DNA of 64,000 nt from Vibrio hepatarius (lineage in GTDB: Bacteria; Pseudomonadota; Gammaproteobacteria; Enterobacterales; Vibrionaceae): NCBI RefSeq assembly GCF_011806575.1, contig NZ_JAATOO010000003.1, forward strand, positions 185,508 to 249,507, given 5' to 3'. Shown here one piece after another: positions 18,239 to 28,231 of the stretch. The notes below the pieces were generated by a model. It had not been told where the DNA came from. It searched no databases and worked only from the letters and a program-made list of their open reading frames with translations. A program made the position numbers and the translations under genes. How positions within the stretch are numbered: position 1 is the first letter of the stretch; every line of letters starts with the position of its first letter.

Positions 18239-18982
18239 ATGATAGAAAAGAAACAAGGTCGTCGCAGTGCGAAAAGCGCTGAGCAGACAAAATGCGAGAT
18301 AATGCGTGTTGCAACCGAGCTCTTTTGTGAGCTTGGCTATGAGCGTGTTTCTCTTCGTAACATCAGTGATAAGGTCGGTGTATCGCATAGCCTACTCAGA
18401 CACCATTTCGGTAGCAAAGAGAAAATCTGGCACGCCATCAGTGATGGTTTACATAAGTACATGGCAGGATACCTCCTTACTGTTATAGAGCGCATCCCTG
18501 CTGATTCTCCTGCAAACGTTAAGTTGTACATATTTGCTGTTCGCCTTCTCGCACACATGCTCACTTATAAACAGCCAATTCAACTTATCGCTGACGCAGT
18601 TCGTCAAGAAGATGCCTTATTTGATTATTTCATTGATAATACAGGTGAAATTGAACAGATCATCAATGGCATTGCGGATGAGTACAACACTGCGAACCCG
18701 CAAACACCTGTGAATGTGTGGGAAATAAAATGGCAAATGATGATGTTTGCACATGGCGCTGCCAGCCTAACACCATTTATGATTGAAACGTGGAGTGATA
18801 TCACCACCGACCATGAAGAATGCCTATTGAAGCACTGGAGTATTTTCAACCGTATTATGGTTTTCAGGTTCAACATCCCGCAAGAAGAAATTTTGCAACC
18901 AAGCAAAGTCTCTGATCTGGTTTACGCCTATGAGTATGAGCCAGAAATTGATACCGAGCGCAGTGGTAGCGATCACATTTGA
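18239..18982 (+). CDS. TetR-family transcriptional regulator
   Basis: A 247-residue TetR protein from the ATG at 18239 (a TTG at 18227 would add four residues). The helix-turn-helix covers about residues 20-70 (GYERVSLRNISDKVGVSHSLLRHHFGSKEKIW). The C-terminal ligand domain is not recognised. It is divergent from the PHB operon across a 1 kb AT-rich gap and might control it, but this is only positional. Confidence 0.82.
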   Translation: MIEKKQGRRSAKSAEQTKCEIMRVATELFCELGYERVSLRNISDKVGVSHSLLRHHFGSKEKIWHAISDGLHKYMAGYLLTVIERIPADSPANVKLYIFAVRLLAHMLTYKQPIQLIADAVRQEDALFDYFIDNTGEIEQIINGIADEYNTANPQTPVNVWEIKWQMMMFAHGAASLTPFMIETWSDITTDHEECLLKHWSIFNRIMVFRFNIPQEEILQPSKVSDLVYAYEYEPEIDTERSGSDHI

Positions 18983-19011
18983 CCAGATGAAGCCCTAGTT
19001 TATACGTGAAT

Positions 19012-19044
19012 AAAAAGCAGTGCTGGGTTACAGCGCTGCTTTTT
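19012..19044. terminator. Bidirectional intrinsic terminator
   Basis: A 14-bp stem AAAAAGCAGTGCTG/CAGCGCTGCTTTTT with one G-T pair and a 5-base loop lies between the convergent TetR and glutathione transferase genes. It overlaps the transferase stop region. Confidence 0.82.
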
Positions 19045-19675
19045 TAATATGCTCAAAAGTAGGCTTACTCACTAATCGCTCTGGAGTGATGCTATCAAGC
19101 ACTTGTCTAAATGGTGATTCAACGAGAAACGTCGCTGTGTTTTCTCTAGCGTGCAGCTGAAACGCCTCACTATGCCTAAACACGATATAGTCGAGTGCAG
19201 CATGCAGATACAAAGTCGCAAGGGTTGGTTTTGTCGCTATAGACTTGAGCTCATGCTTAAGTTGCTTCTCCAATCGTTGCAAGCATTCACCCACACAATG
19301 ACGCCCACGTTCAATCAATTCATTATCACCATCTGTAAATCGACCTAACGCAACGGTTCTAAAACCGACGTCCATCAGTGTTTTTGCGATACCTAAGACT
19401 TGGACTTCGCGAGTGTGCGCATAGTCTATATCGTTCAGCCCAAGCGGCTTGAAACGGTTGATGAGATGCTGACATATACATAGGCTCTCAAGCAACGGTG
19501 TACCGTCTGTCAACTGCAACACCGGGATTATTGAGAAAGGGTTTGCACGTGTTAGGTTTGGTGGGGATTGCCACGGGTCAACCCAAACCAACTCAATAGA
19601 CAGATCTTCAACTAGGCTGGCGGCAGCAAGTACAACTCGAGAAAATGGTGAAGTATCGTTGAGGTATAGTTTCAT
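19028..19675 (-). CDS. Glutathione S-transferase family protein
   Basis: A 215-residue protein with a thioredoxin-like N-terminal domain (MKLYLNDTSPFSRVVLAA; a Ser at SPFS is the likely glutathione-activating residue), the cis-Pro segment NPFSIIPVLQL and the glutathione gamma-Glu motif LLESLCI. A helical domain follows. The ATG at 19675 lies two bases after the MFS stop, so the two genes form an operon. The substrate is unknown. Confidence 0.85.
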   Translation of the reverse strand: MKLYLNDTSPFSRVVLAAASLVEDLSIELVWVDPWQSPPNLTRANPFSIIPVLQLTDGTPLLESLCICQHLINRFKPLGLNDIDYAHTREVQVLGIAKTLMDVGFRTVALGRFTDGDNELIERGRHCVGECLQRLEKQLKHELKSIATKPTLATLYLHAALDYIVFRHSEAFQLHARENTATFLVESPFRQVLDSITPERLVSKPTFEHIKKAAL

Positions 19676-19677
19676 TA

Positions 19678-20892
19678 TCAATCCTTTGTTTGTAATGCAT
19701 CGCCTTCGGGAAACGGTTCTCTAATCGGTGTCGGCGAAATTGCGATAAGGCAAGCTGAGATCATAAGAACACCCGCACTGGTTGAGAACAGCACATTATA
19801 CGAACTCAACATGGGTGCAAGATAAGCCATTAAATAGCCAGCAATCCCTTGAGACAACGCGAACGCCATGGTCATCATCCCCCACGCTTTGGTGTGTAGC
19901 TCATAACCCACTGATTCTAATACATAGATAGAAACTAACGAGACGGTTCCAGGCGTAAAAATTCCAACCAGCAAAGCTGAAATAAACAAAGCGGTTGGAT
20001 ACTGGCTAATCACAGGCAAAGCAACGCCGGCAGATTTACACATAAACGAAACGACCAAAGAGCGTCTTATGCCAAACTTGTCTCCTATTACGCCAGCTAA
20101 CAACGGACCAATCATTGCACCAAAACCAAAGCTCGCCCATAGGAGACCACCTGTGAAGAGAGGCATTTCTAGTTCTCTGACGACGTAGTCGACCCAAAAC
20201 ATGGTGTGTGGCAGATAGCCAATCGCATCTAGACTGTAGGCAATCAAAATAAGGATGACGGTAATGCGCTGGACGTTAGATAAATTGGCGAAAGAAGCAT
20301 TAACGACACCCGCCGCTTGTTGCTCAGACTGAGTAGACCACGCATTCCAGGTTAAGAAGGTCGTCACCAGTGCCACGATGCCCATACCCAACCATGCAGA
20401 AACGATGCTGTGATAAATCAATAGAGGAACGAGAGTGCCAGACAACAGTGCGCCAAGCCCGATGCCGGAAAAGATAATTCCACTGATACGCGCACGAATC
20501 GCGGGGGTATGCATACGAACCACAATAGGCGGCGCCAGAATAATCAGCATCGCACCAGAGATACCCGCTAGCGTTCGCAACATGTAATACCAAGCAATAG
20601 GCGCATGCTCTATCGCACAACCCAAATAGGTAAAGCTGCTGACTAGCATCGCCGCTTTGATAAGCACACCATTGGAAAAACGCTTAGTCAGCAGACCAAT
20701 CACTGGCGCTCCAAATATGTAACCAATCAATGTCGCTGCGCCGAGGTAGGACGCTTGGCTCTCATCAAACCAACCCGCTTGGATTAACGCTGGCATTAAC
20801 GCAATGTAGGCGAAACGACCAATTCCATTACCGATTAAAGTGGCACCTAATCCGGCCAAACTGTATCGATTTAAAACGTGTTGATTCTGCAT
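19678..20892 (-). CDS. YbfB/YjiJ-family MFS transporter
   Basis: With the start at 20892 the protein is 404 residues with about twelve membrane segments. The N-terminus (LAGLGATLIGNGIGRFAYIAL) has the GxGRFAY signature of the YbfB/YjiJ group. The longer in-frame start (20988) would add 32 residues without homology. It is co-transcribed with the downstream glutathione transferase. The substrate is unknown. Confidence 0.82.
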   Translation of the reverse strand: MQNQHVLNRYSLAGLGATLIGNGIGRFAYIALMPALIQAGWFDESQASYLGAATLIGYIFGAPVIGLLTKRFSNGVLIKAAMLVSSFTYLGCAIEHAPIAWYYMLRTLAGISGAMLIILAPPIVVRMHTPAIRARISGIIFSGIGLGALLSGTLVPLLIYHSIVSAWLGMGIVALVTTFLTWNAWSTQSEQQAAGVVNASFANLSNVQRITVILILIAYSLDAIGYLPHTMFWVDYVVRELEMPLFTGGLLWASFGFGAMIGPLLAGVIGDKFGIRRSLVVSFMCKSAGVALPVISQYPTALFISALLVGIFTPGTVSLVSIYVLESVGYELHTKAWGMMTMAFALSQGIAGYLMAYLAPMLSSYNVLFSTSAGVLMISACLIAISPTPIREPFPEGDALQTKD

Positions 20893-21265
20893 TCGAGTCG
20901 TCTCAGTCGTGGCTAAGCCAAAGAACTCAAAGACTACCACCGTAAGCAACTGATGGCATTTGAACTTTAGTCTTGAGAATATAAGCAACTAGGTGAGCAA
21001 AAGAAGTATGACACCAGTATTGCTCTTGATTACCAACCGTCACTCTTTTCGCATCCACATACCAAAGCGAATCTATACGAACAACGCTACAATCGTCTTC
21101 GCAAGATTAACTTGCTCAATTTCCTGTATTTACCTTTCACATCCGTTGGATAACACAAATTCGTTATTTAAGTCGTTCTCAATGAACCCGAATTAACTCA
21201 ATGTATTACTGCATAGTCCGCTCACATGGTAGCAATTCAATTAATTGCTTATGATCTCTCACCAT

Positions 21266-21275
21266 GTTGTACAAC
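21266..21275. promoter_or_regulatory. Perfect 10-bp palindrome GTTGTACAAC, candidate operator
   Basis: GTTGTACAAC is perfectly symmetric and contains both orientations of the half-site GTTGTACA found again at 21496-21519. It is about 400 bases upstream of algA/manC. Confidence 0.4.
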
Positions 21276-21495
21276 GCCGATTTCGCAAAGTTAATACAAG
21301 TTAAAAAAAACCGATAATAGGTCATTTGTACCACTATTGAACACAACGTATTGATTAGTGTCTGGTTTGGTTAGATATCCCCTTCGTACCCGACGTAATA
21401 ACACTACTTATTATTGACACCTTTGTTACTTGTCTCACTTCTTAGACTCTTTTTTTGCTTTGGCTTGTCTACTTTAAAGAGGTATCCAAGGGAAA

Positions 21496-21519
21496 TGTAC
21501 AACGAAAGTATGTTGTACA
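21496..21519. promoter_or_regulatory. Inverted repeat TGTACAAC-N8-GTTGTACA, candidate operator
   Basis: Two perfect 8-base arms are separated by eight bases, with the same half-site as the palindrome at 21266. It is about 155 bases upstream of algA/manC. A dimeric regulator is the simplest explanation; its identity is unknown. Confidence 0.45.
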
Positions 21520-21673
21520 GAGAGCCGACAAACAGGTCTCAGCACAAGGATGAGCAAACGTATGACGTTTTAACACAGTGGTTCATGCGTAGGTCCTCTG
21601 CACGCCTAAAAATCGACTTTCACCCCGGAGAAATTCTAGTGAGTTGACACACTGAACGTGTGGGGGTTCTATC

Positions 21674-23080
21674 ATGATGCTACCAGTTATCTTAGCAGGC
21701 GGTTCTGGCACTCGACTTTGGCCACTTTCTCGTTCGCATTATCCAAAACAGTTTCTGCGTCTTACCGAAGACCAAACGATGCTGCAAGCGACTGCTGCTC
21801 GTTTGAAAGGGATGGAAATTCAAAATCCAATCACTATATGCAATGAAGCCAATCGATTTTTCGTTGCGGAACAGCTGCTTAAAAATGGCCAACTTGGTCC
21901 AATTATCCTCGAACCTGTAGCTCGCAATACCGCTCCCGCCATCGCCCTAGCCGCTTTTTCAGCGATGGAAGATGACCAAGATCCATTACTATTGGTTTTA
22001 GCCGCAGACCATATCATTCAAGACGTTGCTCAATTCCAGCAAACCTTAATCAGTGCCATTCCAAGTGCTGAAAGTGGGAAAATGGTCACTTTCGGTATTG
22101 TGCCTACCTGCCCTCATACAGGTTATGGTTACATCCAACAAGGTGACGAGCTCAATGGTGGCCATGGCTTTGCGGTCAATCAATACGTTGAAAAGCCCGA
22201 CCTCGAAACCGCTCAAGATTACTTAAAGACCGGTGGTTATCTTTGGAACAGCGGTATGTTCTTGTTCAAGGCCAGTCGCTATCTGCAGGAGCTCGAGCAG
22301 CTTCGTCCTGACATTTTTGAAGCGACAAAAGCCGCTTATGACGAGCACACCACAGATCTGGGTTTTACACGGGTCAATGAAGAATTGTTTGCACTTTGCC
22401 CGGATGAATCGGTCGATTATGCCGTGATGGAGCATACCAAAGAAGCGGTAGTATTCCCTCTGGATGCTGGTTGGAGCGACATCGGTAGCTGGTCTGCACT
22501 ATGGGAAGTTCAAAACAAAGACATGCACGGTAACGCCTTTATTGGCGATGCACTGATCCATGACAGCCATAATTGTCTGGTACACAGCCAACACCGCCTT
22601 ATCGCAACCATTGGGCTAGAAGACATCGTTGTGGTTGATACCAAAGATGCCGTGCTCGTTGCCCATAAAGACAAGGTACAAGACGTCAAAGATATCGTGA
22701 GCGAGTTGAAGACCTGCGGTCGCTCCGAATTCGAAGATCACCGTCAAATCTACCGACCGTGGGGGAATTATGACTCAATCGACCAAGGTAACCGCTATCA
22801 GGTGAAGCACATTACGGTTAAACCCGGAGAGAAACTCTCAGTTCAAATGCATCACCACCGCGCTGAACACTGGGTCATCGTTTCTGGGACAGCGAAAGTC
22901 ACTATTGGCGACCAAGAAATGCTGCTTTACGAAAATCAATCGTCTTACATTCCTTTAGGTGTCGTCCATGCACTTGAGAATCCAGGAAAGATCCCACTAG
23001 AGCTGATTGAAATTCAGTCAGGGCCTTACCTTGGCGAAGATGACATTGTCCGTTTTGAAGATAGATATGGCCGGAGTTAA
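21674..23080 (+). CDS. algA: Mannose-1-phosphate guanylyltransferase / mannose-6-phosphate isomerase (AlgA/ManC)
   Basis: A 468-residue bifunctional enzyme that makes mannose-6-phosphate from fructose-6-phosphate and GDP-mannose from mannose-1-phosphate and GTP. The nucleotidyltransferase signature [12 protein letters not shown] is near the N-terminus. The C-terminal cupin isomerase domain has the metal motif MHHHRAEHW. It is first in a plus-strand operon with the phosphomannomutase and the secreted epimerase, facing the alginate polymerase operon, so it is assigned to alginate precursor supply. By sequence alone it could equally be called manC/cpsB. Confidence 0.92.
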   Translation: MMLPVILAGGSGTRLWPLSRSHYPKQFLRLTEDQTMLQATAARLKGMEIQNPITICNEANRFFVAEQLLKNGQLGPIILEPVARNTAPAIALAAFSAMEDDQDPLLLVLAADHIIQDVAQFQQTLISAIPSAESGKMVTFGIVPTCPHTGYGYIQQGDELNGGHGFAVNQYVEKPDLETAQDYLKTGGYLWNSGMFLFKASRYLQELEQLRPDIFEATKAAYDEHTTDLGFTRVNEELFALCPDESVDYAVMEHTKEAVVFPLDAGWSDIGSWSALWEVQNKDMHGNAFIGDALIHDSHNCLVHSQHRLIATIGLEDIVVVDTKDAVLVAHKDKVQDVKDIVSELKTCGRSEFEDHRQIYRPWGNYDSIDQGNRYQVKHITVKPGEKLSVQMHHHRAEHWVIVSGTAKVTIGDQEMLLYENQSSYIPLGVVHALENPGKIPLELIEIQSGPYLGEDDIVRFEDRYGRS

Positions 23081-23082
23081 TT

Positions 23083-24456
23083 ATGTCTGAAAAACTAACC
23101 TGCTTTAAGGCTTACGATATCAGGGGCAAACTAGGTACGGAGCTAAACGCCGATATTGCTTATCGAATTGGTCGAGCATACGGTGAGTTTCTCAAACCAA
23201 AGAGCGTGGTGGTGGGTGGTGATGTTCGCCTGACTTCTGAAGAGCTTAAACTCGCAGTTGCAGACGGGCTGATGGACGCAGGCGTTGACGTGATCGACAT
23301 CGGCATGACGGGTACGGAGGAAATTTATTTTGCGACCTCTTACCTTGATGTCGACGGTGGTATTGAAGTCACTGCCAGTCATAATCCGATTGATTACAAT
23401 GGTATGAAACTCGTCAAAGCTGGTAGCCAACCAATTTCAGGTGATACCGGGTTGAAGATGATTCAACAATTGGCAGAAGCCAACGATTTTCCTCATTCAA
23501 CACATCGCGGCAAGCTCAAGTGTCAGAACACCTTAGCCGCGTATGTCTGCCATATTTTGAGCGACTACATCAACATTCAAAACCTTAAACCGTTAAAGCT
23601 GGTCGTCAATGCGGGAAATGGTGCGGCTGGACATGTCATCGATGCGATAGAAGAACGTTTCAAAGCCAAACATATACCGATCGACTTCGTCAAAATAAAC
23701 CATGAAGCCGATGGGACGTTTCCTAACGGGATCCCCAACCCACTACTGCCAGAACGACGAGCTGAAACCTCCAACGCGGTACTCGATAGCCACGCCGATA
23801 TGGGCATTGCTTGGGATGGAGACTTTGACCGCTGCTTCTTATTCGACGAAAAAGGCAGCTTTATTGAAGGCTATTACATCGTCGGACTACTTGGTGAGGC
23901 CTTCCTACAAAACAATCCGGGCGGAAAAATCATCCACGACCCACGTTTAACTTGGAACACCATCGATGTCGTCAAAGCAAACGGAGGGCAGCCAATACAA
24001 ACCAAAACTGGCCACGCCTTTATTAAAGAACGGATGCGCAGTGAAGATGCGGTATATGGCGGCGAAATGAGCGCACACCACTACTTTCGTGACTTCGCTT
24101 ACTGCGACAGCGGCATGATTCCGTGGCTTCTTGTCGCAGAGTTGCTGTCACTGAGAGGCAAGCCTTTATCCACGCTAGTGGCGGATAGAATCACAGCTTA
24201 TCCATCTTCAGGTGAGATAAACAGCAAACTGGAAGACCCACAAGCAGCAATACAACGCGTCTTGGACAGATACAAAGAGGAAGCAATAGAAGACGATTAC
24301 ACCGATGGGATTAGTCTGACGTTTGACGGCTGGAGATTTAACCTACGTACATCGAACACTGAACCAGTGGTTCGTTTGAACGTGGAATCCAGAGGTGATC
24401 CACTATTAATGCAGGAAAAAACAGCGGAAGTGATGGCACTTTTACTTAATGAGTAA
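23083..24456 (+). CDS. Phosphomannomutase (CpsG/ManB/AlgC role)
   Basis: A 457-residue alpha-D-phosphohexomutase that interconverts mannose-6-phosphate and mannose-1-phosphate. The phosphoserine loop [13 protein letters not shown] and the metal loop WDGDFDRC are present, together with the phosphate-binding C-terminal segment [12 protein letters not shown]. It begins two bases after the algA stop. It fills the role AlgC has in Pseudomonas but looks closer to the enterobacterial CpsG type. Confidence 0.93.
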   Translation: MSEKLTCFKAYDIRGKLGTELNADIAYRIGRAYGEFLKPKSVVVGGDVRLTSEELKLAVADGLMDAGVDVIDIGMTGTEEIYFATSYLDVDGGIEVTASHNPIDYNGMKLVKAGSQPISGDTGLKMIQQLAEANDFPHSTHRGKLKCQNTLAAYVCHILSDYINIQNLKPLKLVVNAGNGAAGHVIDAIEERFKAKHIPIDFVKINHEADGTFPNGIPNPLLPERRAETSNAVLDSHADMGIAWDGDFDRCFLFDEKGSFIEGYYIVGLLGEAFLQNNPGGKIIHDPRLTWNTIDVVKANGGQPIQTKTGHAFIKERMRSEDAVYGGEMSAHHYFRDFAYCDSGMIPWLLVAELLSLRGKPLSTLVADRITAYPSSGEINSKLEDPQAAIQRVLDRYKEEAIEDDYTDGISLTFDGWRFNLRTSNTEPVVRLNVESRGDPLLMQEKTAEVMALLLNE

Positions 24457-24474
24457 TGGGTTCATAAAGACACA

Positions 24475-24508
24475 TCAGCTCATGAAAAACCAGTTACGTA
24501 TGAGCTGA
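24475..24508. repeat. Inverted repeat between phosphomannomutase and epimerase genes
   Basis: TCAGCTCAT and ATGAGCTGA form a 9-bp stem with a 16-base loop, 18 bases after the phosphomannomutase stop. There is no T run, so it may be an mRNA-stabilising or regulatory hairpin rather than a terminator. Confidence 0.4.
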
Positions 24509-24664
24509 GCGCAGTGTTTATCAGGCCAACAAAAGCGGAAGACTCAATAGACGGTCAAAGAGTCAAACTGCAGCCTCAGATAACGTGTCGATAGTAATAA
24601 GAGTGAACTCGTTTGTTAGTTCGTTCAGGAAAGAACGGCTTAATTCAATTGAGAGATACTTACA

Positions 24665-27037
24665 ATGGGTAGTTCAATTCTACGTAACGCTGCAAAAACG
24701 TTATGTTTCCATAAAACAAGGAGCTTACTCAATCTCCTTGTAGGGCTTAGTTTACTTATTTTTGCTTCTTCGTCATGGGCGTGCAGTGATAGCGATATAC
24801 GGTTTTCTTCTTCGAGTCACCGGATCTATATCGAGAACGGTGCGACGTGTAGCCTCTCGCAAATTGATAGCATCGTGGCCAATAAATACAGTTCAGTCGC
24901 ACCCGGAGAGCTGTTGGAGCAAACCTCGTCTGGCGTTTGGCTATTAAAGACAGAAATCCGAATTGAAGATGGTTCTCAACTCAACCTCCACGGCACTGCA
25001 ATTGGTGGCGACGTGAACACCTTCTATATGCTGAGTCGTAACGGGTTTGACGAATACCATGTAAAGATACAAGCAAAGCATGGTACGGTCGACATGAGGT
25101 CGGTCAACGTTAGTAGTTGGGACCCTAACTCTAATGGTCCTGACACCAATCTCGACAATGGGCGTGCATTTATCCATGTCAATTCGGTTGAAGTCGGCGG
25201 CGTCGCTAAAGAATCGACGATGAACATCATCGATAGCGAGGTGTCTTATCTGGGTTTTTACGATGCTGAGTCTTATGGTTTGGTTTGGAAAGTACGTGGT
25301 GGTGACAGTGACCCAACCATCTTTGACCGCGTCGACGTGCATGGCGACATCATTAACAGCTACATCCACCACAATTACATGGGGATGTACTCCTTCGGTG
25401 CGTTTGGCATGACCATCCACAATAGCGAGGTTGCCTACAATGAATCCTACGGCCTAGACCCTCACGATGATTCCGATGAAATTGTTATCACCGACAACAA
25501 TGTTCACGACAATGGCAACCACGGTATTATCTGTTCGCGCCGTTGTAATGACTTAATCATCACTGGCAACCATTCTTATCGCAATCGTCACGGTATCATG
25601 CTACACAGAGAGACCAATGACACACTGGTTGAAAACAATACCGTCTACGACAACGCAGACAACGGCATTGCTATTTTTGAGAGTCATCGAAATACTATTC
25701 GAAACAACACCATTACAGGCAACAAACACGGCATCAGGTTGTCATTGGGTAGCCACGACAACCTGATTGAATCCAACACCATCGACAACAATATAGAGAA
25801 TGGTTTGTACCAATATCGCGGCTCAGACACACCAGAAACCACCAATGGTCGTCCAGCGAATAACACTTTCCAAAACAACTTAGTGAGAAACAACGGGCGT
25901 TTAATTAAGTTTAGAGACTCTGACGACATCCTAGTGCTCAACAACACCTTTGAAGGACCAACGGACGTCGAGATCTATGACTCAACCAACATTCAAATTC
26001 TCTCTAACTCGCACAACTTTTCAACGATGGAAGTTAAAGTAGACAGCGCCGGTTCAATCAGCAGTGATGCAACTGTCGAAGTGGATGAGCCAGTGGACGT
26101 TAAACTCACTGATCTCGCAACGCTTGAACTCATCAATAATGATGGCCGTATCTTTAACGCCGAAGAGAACAGCGATGTAACCCGAGTACGCGAAATGCTG
26201 CTTGAAGGCGCTTCTGTCTCTTCGTCATCCATGGTTTTAGATTCTGGGATTATCGGCACCACCACCAGCGTAGAAGCGCTACCATTTTGGGTTAACATAG
26301 CATCAGGAGAGGTCGAGATTAAAGTCACCAATGCAAGCAAAGCCAGCTACCAATGGACAACCCAATCAATCTCTGGGGAACCTAACGTCGAGTACCGCAT
26401 TGGGAACCTAACCGAAGATGTTGATTACATACTATTCAAAGATGGTGTGCTGGTCGAGACGTACACTGCGACTAACGGTGAAGTGACGTTCGATGACCTA
26501 TCGAGTTCAACGGTTGCTGCATTTGAACTTATCAAGTTATCTGTAGGTCAGGCCCTCCCTGTGATTGCAGATACGCATGTCAAAGATGGGTTCCCAAACA
26601 GCAATTACGGCACCGGGAACACGCTAGAAGTGAAACTCTCGGGTGATGGCTACAACCGCCAGACCTTGCTTAAGTTCGATATCTCGGCTTACACAGAGCC
26701 TGTATCAAGTGCAACACTGACTGTTGAAGCGGCACTGTCTCGCGTGGACAACGCCACAACCAACGTATTTGGCACCGATACAAATTGGGTCGAGTACGCG
26801 GTGACTTGGGCAGACAAACCTGTTGAAGGCGATTACTTGGGTAGCTTTACGCTAACGAATAAAATATTCTCTACACAAGAGATCGATATCACCAGTTACC
26901 TCAATGCACTGATTACGGCCAACGCATCAGAAGCGGCGTTTATTCTGGTTAACCAAAACAGCAGCACTGCGGTAACGCGTATTAGAGCGCGCGAGCACAG
27001 CTCAGATACTGCGGCGACAATACAACTTCAGTTCTAA
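24665..27037 (+). CDS. Secreted mannuronan C5-epimerase-like beta-helix protein with DNRLRE-type C-terminal domain
   Basis: A 790-residue protein. A signal peptide ends near Ala39 (FASSSWA). A right-handed parallel beta-helix rich in NN and DN turns spans about residues 180-460 and carries DPHDD at 265-269 and CSRR with Arg292 at the second catalytic position. This is the DPHD signature of AlgG and AlgE mannuronan epimerases, which convert D-mannuronate to L-guluronate in the polymer. Residues about 630-790 resemble a DNRLRE surface or carbohydrate-associated domain (ADTHVKDG, NYGTGNTLEV, LLKFDIS). It lies downstream of the precursor genes. Epimerase activity is inferred. Confidence 0.8.
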   Translation: MGSSILRNAAKTLCFHKTRSLLNLLVGLSLLIFASSSWACSDSDIRFSSSSHRIYIENGATCSLSQIDSIVANKYSSVAPGELLEQTSSGVWLLKTEIRIEDGSQLNLHGTAIGGDVNTFYMLSRNGFDEYHVKIQAKHGTVDMRSVNVSSWDPNSNGPDTNLDNGRAFIHVNSVEVGGVAKESTMNIIDSEVSYLGFYDAESYGLVWKVRGGDSDPTIFDRVDVHGDIINSYIHHNYMGMYSFGAFGMTIHNSEVAYNESYGLDPHDDSDEIVITDNNVHDNGNHGIICSRRCNDLIITGNHSYRNRHGIMLHRETNDTLVENNTVYDNADNGIAIFESHRNTIRNNTITGNKHGIRLSLGSHDNLIESNTIDNNIENGLYQYRGSDTPETTNGRPANNTFQNNLVRNNGRLIKFRDSDDILVLNNTFEGPTDVEIYDSTNIQILSNSHNFSTMEVKVDSAGSISSDATVEVDEPVDVKLTDLATLELINNDGRIFNAEENSDVTRVREMLLEGASVSSSSMVLDSGIIGTTTSVEALPFWVNIASGEVEIKVTNASKASYQWTTQSISGEPNVEYRIGNLTEDVDYILFKDGVLVETYTATNGEVTFDDLSSSTVAAFELIKLSVGQALPVIADTHVKDGFPNSNYGTGNTLEVKLSGDGYNRQTLLKFDISAYTEPVSSATLTVEAALSRVDNATTNVFGTDTNWVEYAVTWADKPVEGDYLGSFTLTNKIFSTQEIDITSYLNALITANASEAAFILVNQNSSTAVTRIRAREHSSDTAATIQLQF

Positions 27038-27064
27038 CCTGCGAATTATCAACTCGCAAATAAA

Positions 27065-27097
27065 AAATAGGTTATGCATTCGATGCATAACCTATTT
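27065..27097. terminator. Bidirectional intrinsic terminator
   Basis: A perfect 15-bp stem (AAATAGGTTATGCAT and complement) with a 3-base loop lies between the epimerase and the convergent PL7 lyase gene. Confidence 0.85.
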
Positions 27098-27127
27098 CTT
27101 TGTGGTCGTCCCTATGACTAAAATAGC

Positions 27128-28231
27128 CTAATTGCTATGACGAACATTTAACTCATGGAAAGCGACTTCAAACATACCACCACCTGCTTTATCAGCTTGT
27201 GCATAGTTGCCTGCTTTGAAGTAGTAAACGTGCTTATCCCAATCGGCGCTCATGTTACCCTTACCAAAAGTCAGCGAATGGGTAATGTCGTTAACCGTGA
27301 TGGTAAGATCATTATTTATAAGGCTAATGGTGTAGGTGAACTTTCCTTGCCCTACGACACCAAAATCCAAGCTAAACGGATTCCCCTTAGACGGGTCTTC
27401 GTTGATGATCGCACGGACTTTTTTCGTCGGACCATCCCACTGTAATTTCACCAGGGCTTTGCTCGAATCTTTAGCATGTATTTGCCCAACGACCGTTTGC
27501 GGGTCGTCAGGCCAATAGGAAACCACTTCCAGTGTTGCACTTAACACATGCGTACCTTCGTTGTCCCAATTAGCATCACCGCTACTTTTACTTGGGTACC
27601 AATTGTACAGCTCCCGCAGCTCAGTCCGAACATAGGACGAATTGACAGTACTGGTACCTCCATAAAGCGGGGTTTTAAACAACATGGTGCCATCCGTTGC
27701 GGTATAGAAGAAGTTAGGATCTTCATAGCCCTCATCCAATGGCGGCAGTGTTTTTAAATCGCTAGACGGTGGTTTCAAAGGCAAAATCTCGGCGGCCTTA
27801 CTACCACCGGAGCCCAAGTATTCATCTTTCGATACTGGCAAAGTCAGCTTCCAAACCGTTAAGTCAAAGTTGCCTGACGGCGGCATGTTTGGATCTAATC
27901 CTGTGGTTGGTTCGGTAACGGATCCACCACCTCCGGTTTCACCTGAACCGTCTGAGCCATCTGACCCATCTGACCCATCAGAACCACCAGTTTCACCCGA
28001 GCCGTCTGAGCCATCACCGTCTCCGGAACCATCGGTTCCACCGTTATCACCTGGGTCAACAATGTCATCCACCTCACCTTTATCACCAGAGTTAGAGTTA
28101 CTATTGTTACCCGGTGGATTTGGATCGGTATCGTCGGAGTCATTGATACCCCAGAAGCCATCACAAGCGGTTAACGAAGTAATTAACAGTAAGGGGATCA
28201 GCCGTGGCAATGTCGATGAAGTTTTTTTCAT
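27128..28231 (-). CDS. PL7-family alginate lyase, lipoprotein
   Basis: A 367-residue protein with a lipoprotein signal (lipobox LTAC). A low-complexity linker of Asp, Gly and Ser (about residues 30-115) is followed by a polysaccharide lyase family 7 jelly-roll domain. All three family motifs are visible: YVRTELREL, QIHAKD and YYFKAGNYAQ. The QIH form is usual for lyases that accept guluronate-containing blocks. It cleaves alginate by beta-elimination. The lipid anchor and long linker suggest it is displayed at the outer membrane. It ends the minus-strand alginate gene run, 315 bases after algL, with its own GGGAG ribosome site. Confidence 0.92.
   Translation of the reverse strand: MKKTSSTLPRLIPLLLITSLTACDGFWGINDSDDTDPNPPGNNSNSNSGDKGEVDDIVDPGDNGGTDGSGDGDGSDGSGETGGSDGSDGSDGSDGSGETGGGGSVTEPTTGLDPNMPPSGNFDLTVWKLTLPVSKDEYLGSGGSKAAEILPLKPPSSDLKTLPPLDEGYEDPNFFYTATDGTMLFKTPLYGGTSTVNSSYVRTELRELYNWYPSKSSGDANWDNEGTHVLSATLEVVSYWPDDPQTVVGQIHAKDSSKALVKLQWDGPTKKVRAIINEDPSKGNPFSLDFGVVGQGKFTYTISLINNDLTITVNDITHSLTFGKGNMSADWDKHVYYFKAGNYAQADKAGGGMFEVAFHELNVRHSN

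Larger units (their letters stand above)
20893..21673. promoter_or_regulatory. Upstream region of the alginate precursor operon
   Basis: About 780 bases without a confident gene. It holds three copies of the half-site GTTGTACA (two features below) and an AGCAATT/AATTGCT inverted repeat at 21231-21249. An open frame ends at 21647; from the ATG at 21495 it would encode 50 residues, but coding cannot be supported. Confidence 0.5.

Noticed and set aside
20993..21196. 67-codon frame upstream of the YbfB-type transporter
   Set aside because: No ribosome site, no family, and it lies in a promoter region.
27930..28080. Short tandem repeats in the lyase linker DNA, considered as a CRISPR or satellite
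   Set aside because: They are codon-level repeats of a protein linker, without spacers.
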